From positions 1-21,063 of IMG/VR virus record IMGVR_UViG_3300023119_000152: a stretch of DNA of 21,063 nt; one strand, 5' to 3'. The notes beneath the pieces are model-generated. The model made no database searches and was not told the DNA's origin. It worked only from the letters and a program-made list of their open reading frames with translations. Each line of letters begins with the position of its first letter. Within the stretch, counting starts at the first letter, position 1. Both the position numbers and the translations under genes were made by a program. Source of the DNA: a virus. This document shows positions 19,921 through 21,063 of the stretch, in pieces.

Positions 19921-20734
19921 AATCTGAGTAGCTGCCATCATCAATGAAGGCTTTTGTTTTTGTGCCCGGTTCGTCAGGTGAAGATGTGAGAATCATTGCT
20001 GCGGCGCCCATAAAAGCAAAACATAAACCCGCAATCAGAACAAATGCTTTCTGTGCCATTTTGTCGGGAAGAAAGTGAGGTAAGTTTTGACTACTGATAT
20101 CTTCACCATCAAGTAAACTATGTATTTCTTTCTCTTCTCTTTGTGTCATATGAAAAGAAGAAACCTCTGCTCTCATTGTAAAGAAGGGGCGAAAGTATGA
20201 TCGATATCGATGAACAAGATAGAGAAGAGCAACGCCCATCAACAAAGCAATTGGTAGACCAGACCAGTCAAGAAAGAGATGATAAAGACCGATGTTCAAC
20301 ACAATCGGTGCGGAAACAATCAAGGTCAATGGCATGTAAAGACCAAAAAGAAAAGTAATTCCTACAATCAATTCAATAGTTTTCACAGCAGGTAATAGAT
20401 AACCAGAGGCAACCAAACCACGAACAAAAAGGTCTGCTTCTGTTGTCATTTCAACTACACCAGAAGGAACAAAGTTGAAGATACCATGAAGACCACCCAT
20501 CACCAAAAAGACACTTGCGAGATAAAATCTTGCAAGAAGAACGCTGATGTTACTGTAATCAATACCATGATATAGTTTTAGTGTATTACCTGTATGTTCA
20601 TCATGGTGTGTAATGTGATAGTAGAGACCAAAAATTGCCAGCATTGTTACACCGACAACGAAATAATGCCAATTTCTTTCAAAGAAATAGGCGAATAAAC
20701 CATATAAAACGGATGTTGAAAAGATATTTTCCAT
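19919..20734 (-). CDS. DoxX-like multi-span membrane protein
   Basis: The 271-residue protein starts behind TAGGAG. It has about six hydrophobic helices (near 24-40, 64-84, 114-132, 135-152, 160-175 and 229-249). The core has LLARFYLASVFLVMGG, GLVASGYLLPAVKTIELIVG and VSAPIVLNIGLYHLFLD, the pattern of DoxX-related proteins, which in bacteria are inner-membrane proteins linked to quinone or thiol redox chemistry. The C-terminus is polar. DoxX-like proteins are unusual in phages, so host capture is likely. A late promoter for the next operon begins over its stop codon. Function in the phage is unknown. Confidence 0.7.
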   Translation of the reverse strand: MENIFSTSVLYGLFAYFFERNWHYFVVGVTMLAIFGLYYHITHHDEHTGNTLKLYHGIDYSNISVLLARFYLASVFLVMGGLHGIFNFVPSGVVEMTTEADLFVRGLVASGYLLPAVKTIELIVGITFLFGLYMPLTLIVSAPIVLNIGLYHLFLDWSGLPIALLMGVALLYLVHRYRSYFRPFFTMRAEVSSFHMTQREEKEIHSLLDGEDISSQNLPHFLPDKMAQKAFVLIAGLCFAFMGAAAMILTSSPDEPGTKTKAFIDDGSYSD

Positions 20735-20741
20735 TTGTCTC

Positions 20742-21053
20742 CTATGCTGCTATACTATAACCATATGATTGAATAAAATTCACAAATGATTTTTGTCCTG
20801 AAAATTTATCCTGATATAATAAATGAAATGCAGTACTAATAATTTCAGGTGGGTAACTTTTACGAGGAATTGAAAATCCAGAACCTTCACTTCCTAATGA
20901 ATTTTCAATAAGGTTTTGATAGAGATATTTATCCTGACCTACAATAACCTCTTTGAGTTGAACACAAATTCGGTCATAATTTTCATCACTAATAATCGAT
21001 TCATCTAGTTGATAATAAAGAAAAGAATGAACTAAAAATTGGCGAATAAGCAT
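20742..21053 (-). CDS. Small protein resembling the DNA ligase Ia domain
   Basis: The 103-residue protein has YYQLDESIISDENYDRICVQ near residues 14-33, close to the YY..D.P.ISD.EYD.L signature of the N-terminal Ia domain of bacterial NAD+-dependent DNA ligase, which binds the NMN part of NAD+. The rest (SIPRKSYPPEIISTAFHLLY) does not match the ligase adenylation core, so this is a stand-alone domain-sized protein, which I recall in T4-like marine phages. The start is close to the edge of the window; no clear ribosome binding site. The gene is eight bases upstream of the DoxX-like gene. Confidence 0.6.
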   Translation of the reverse strand: MLIRQFLVHSFLYYQLDESIISDENYDRICVQLKEVIVGQDKYLYQNLIENSLGSEGSGFSIPRKSYPPEIISTAFHLLYQDKFSGQKSFVNFIQSYGYSIAA

Positions 21054-21063
21054 ATCAATTTTC

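Overview
The window looks like part of an AT-rich genome of a T4-like (tevenvirus-type) contractile-tailed phage of a Gram-negative host, and the marine lineages are the closest fit. The reasons are: a gp26-like baseplate/tail assembly protein and a gp51-like partner; a tail-tube-fold (gp19/48/54-type) protein; several TATAAATA/GATAAATA octamers placed like T4 late promoters; bacterial sigma70-type early promoters; and N-terminal leaders that resemble the T4 capsid-targeting sequence. The host is not identified. Family calls come from reading the proteins by eye, with no database search.

Layout. (1) 1-8345, + strand: a tightly packed late tail/baseplate block. It holds a small unknown protein, a conserved 241-aa probable structural protein, a 1044-aa protein with an N-terminal tube domain, gp26-like, gp51-like, and a 1084-aa tape-measure-like protein that carries a T4-lysozyme-like domain. 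A perfect -1 slippery heptamer (T TTT TTA) near the end of gp26 would fuse gp26 to gp51, giving the layout of the lambda G/GT tail chaperones just before the tape measure. (2) 8334-14338, - strand: an accessory region of mostly tiny genes and one tRNA-Ile(CAU). Six nearly identical early promoters, each with a TATGATC-N-GATCATA palindrome over the -10, head small operons. T4-type late promoters are interleaved and sit on the stop codons of upstream genes. (3) 14410-15187: a divergent switch region with a late-promoted stand-alone response regulator and a 44-aa early gene. (4) 15224-17005, + strand: a late operon of four proteins sharing a new-looking N-terminal leader (..I..IVN..), then a tiny lipoprotein. 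(5) 16987-19920, - strand: a late operon encoding a leader-bearing 352-aa protein, a DNA methyltransferase, a leader-bearing ADP-ribosyltransferase-like protein and a secreted protein. (6) 19919-21053, - strand: a DoxX-like membrane protein and a small protein resembling the Ia domain of NAD+-dependent DNA ligases.

How it may work together (inference). Early sigma70 promoters give a burst of small host-takeover proteins. Late promoters inside the same operons later express virion and envelope proteins. At several of these the late promoter lies inside an RNA hairpin that only readthrough transcripts would contain, as described for T4 gene e. Eight proteins have N-termini that look like capsid-targeting leaders followed by a [LIV]-x-E site fitting the T4 prohead protease. 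They may be packaged in the head and injected with the DNA; the ADP-ribosyltransferase-like protein is the most obvious effector.
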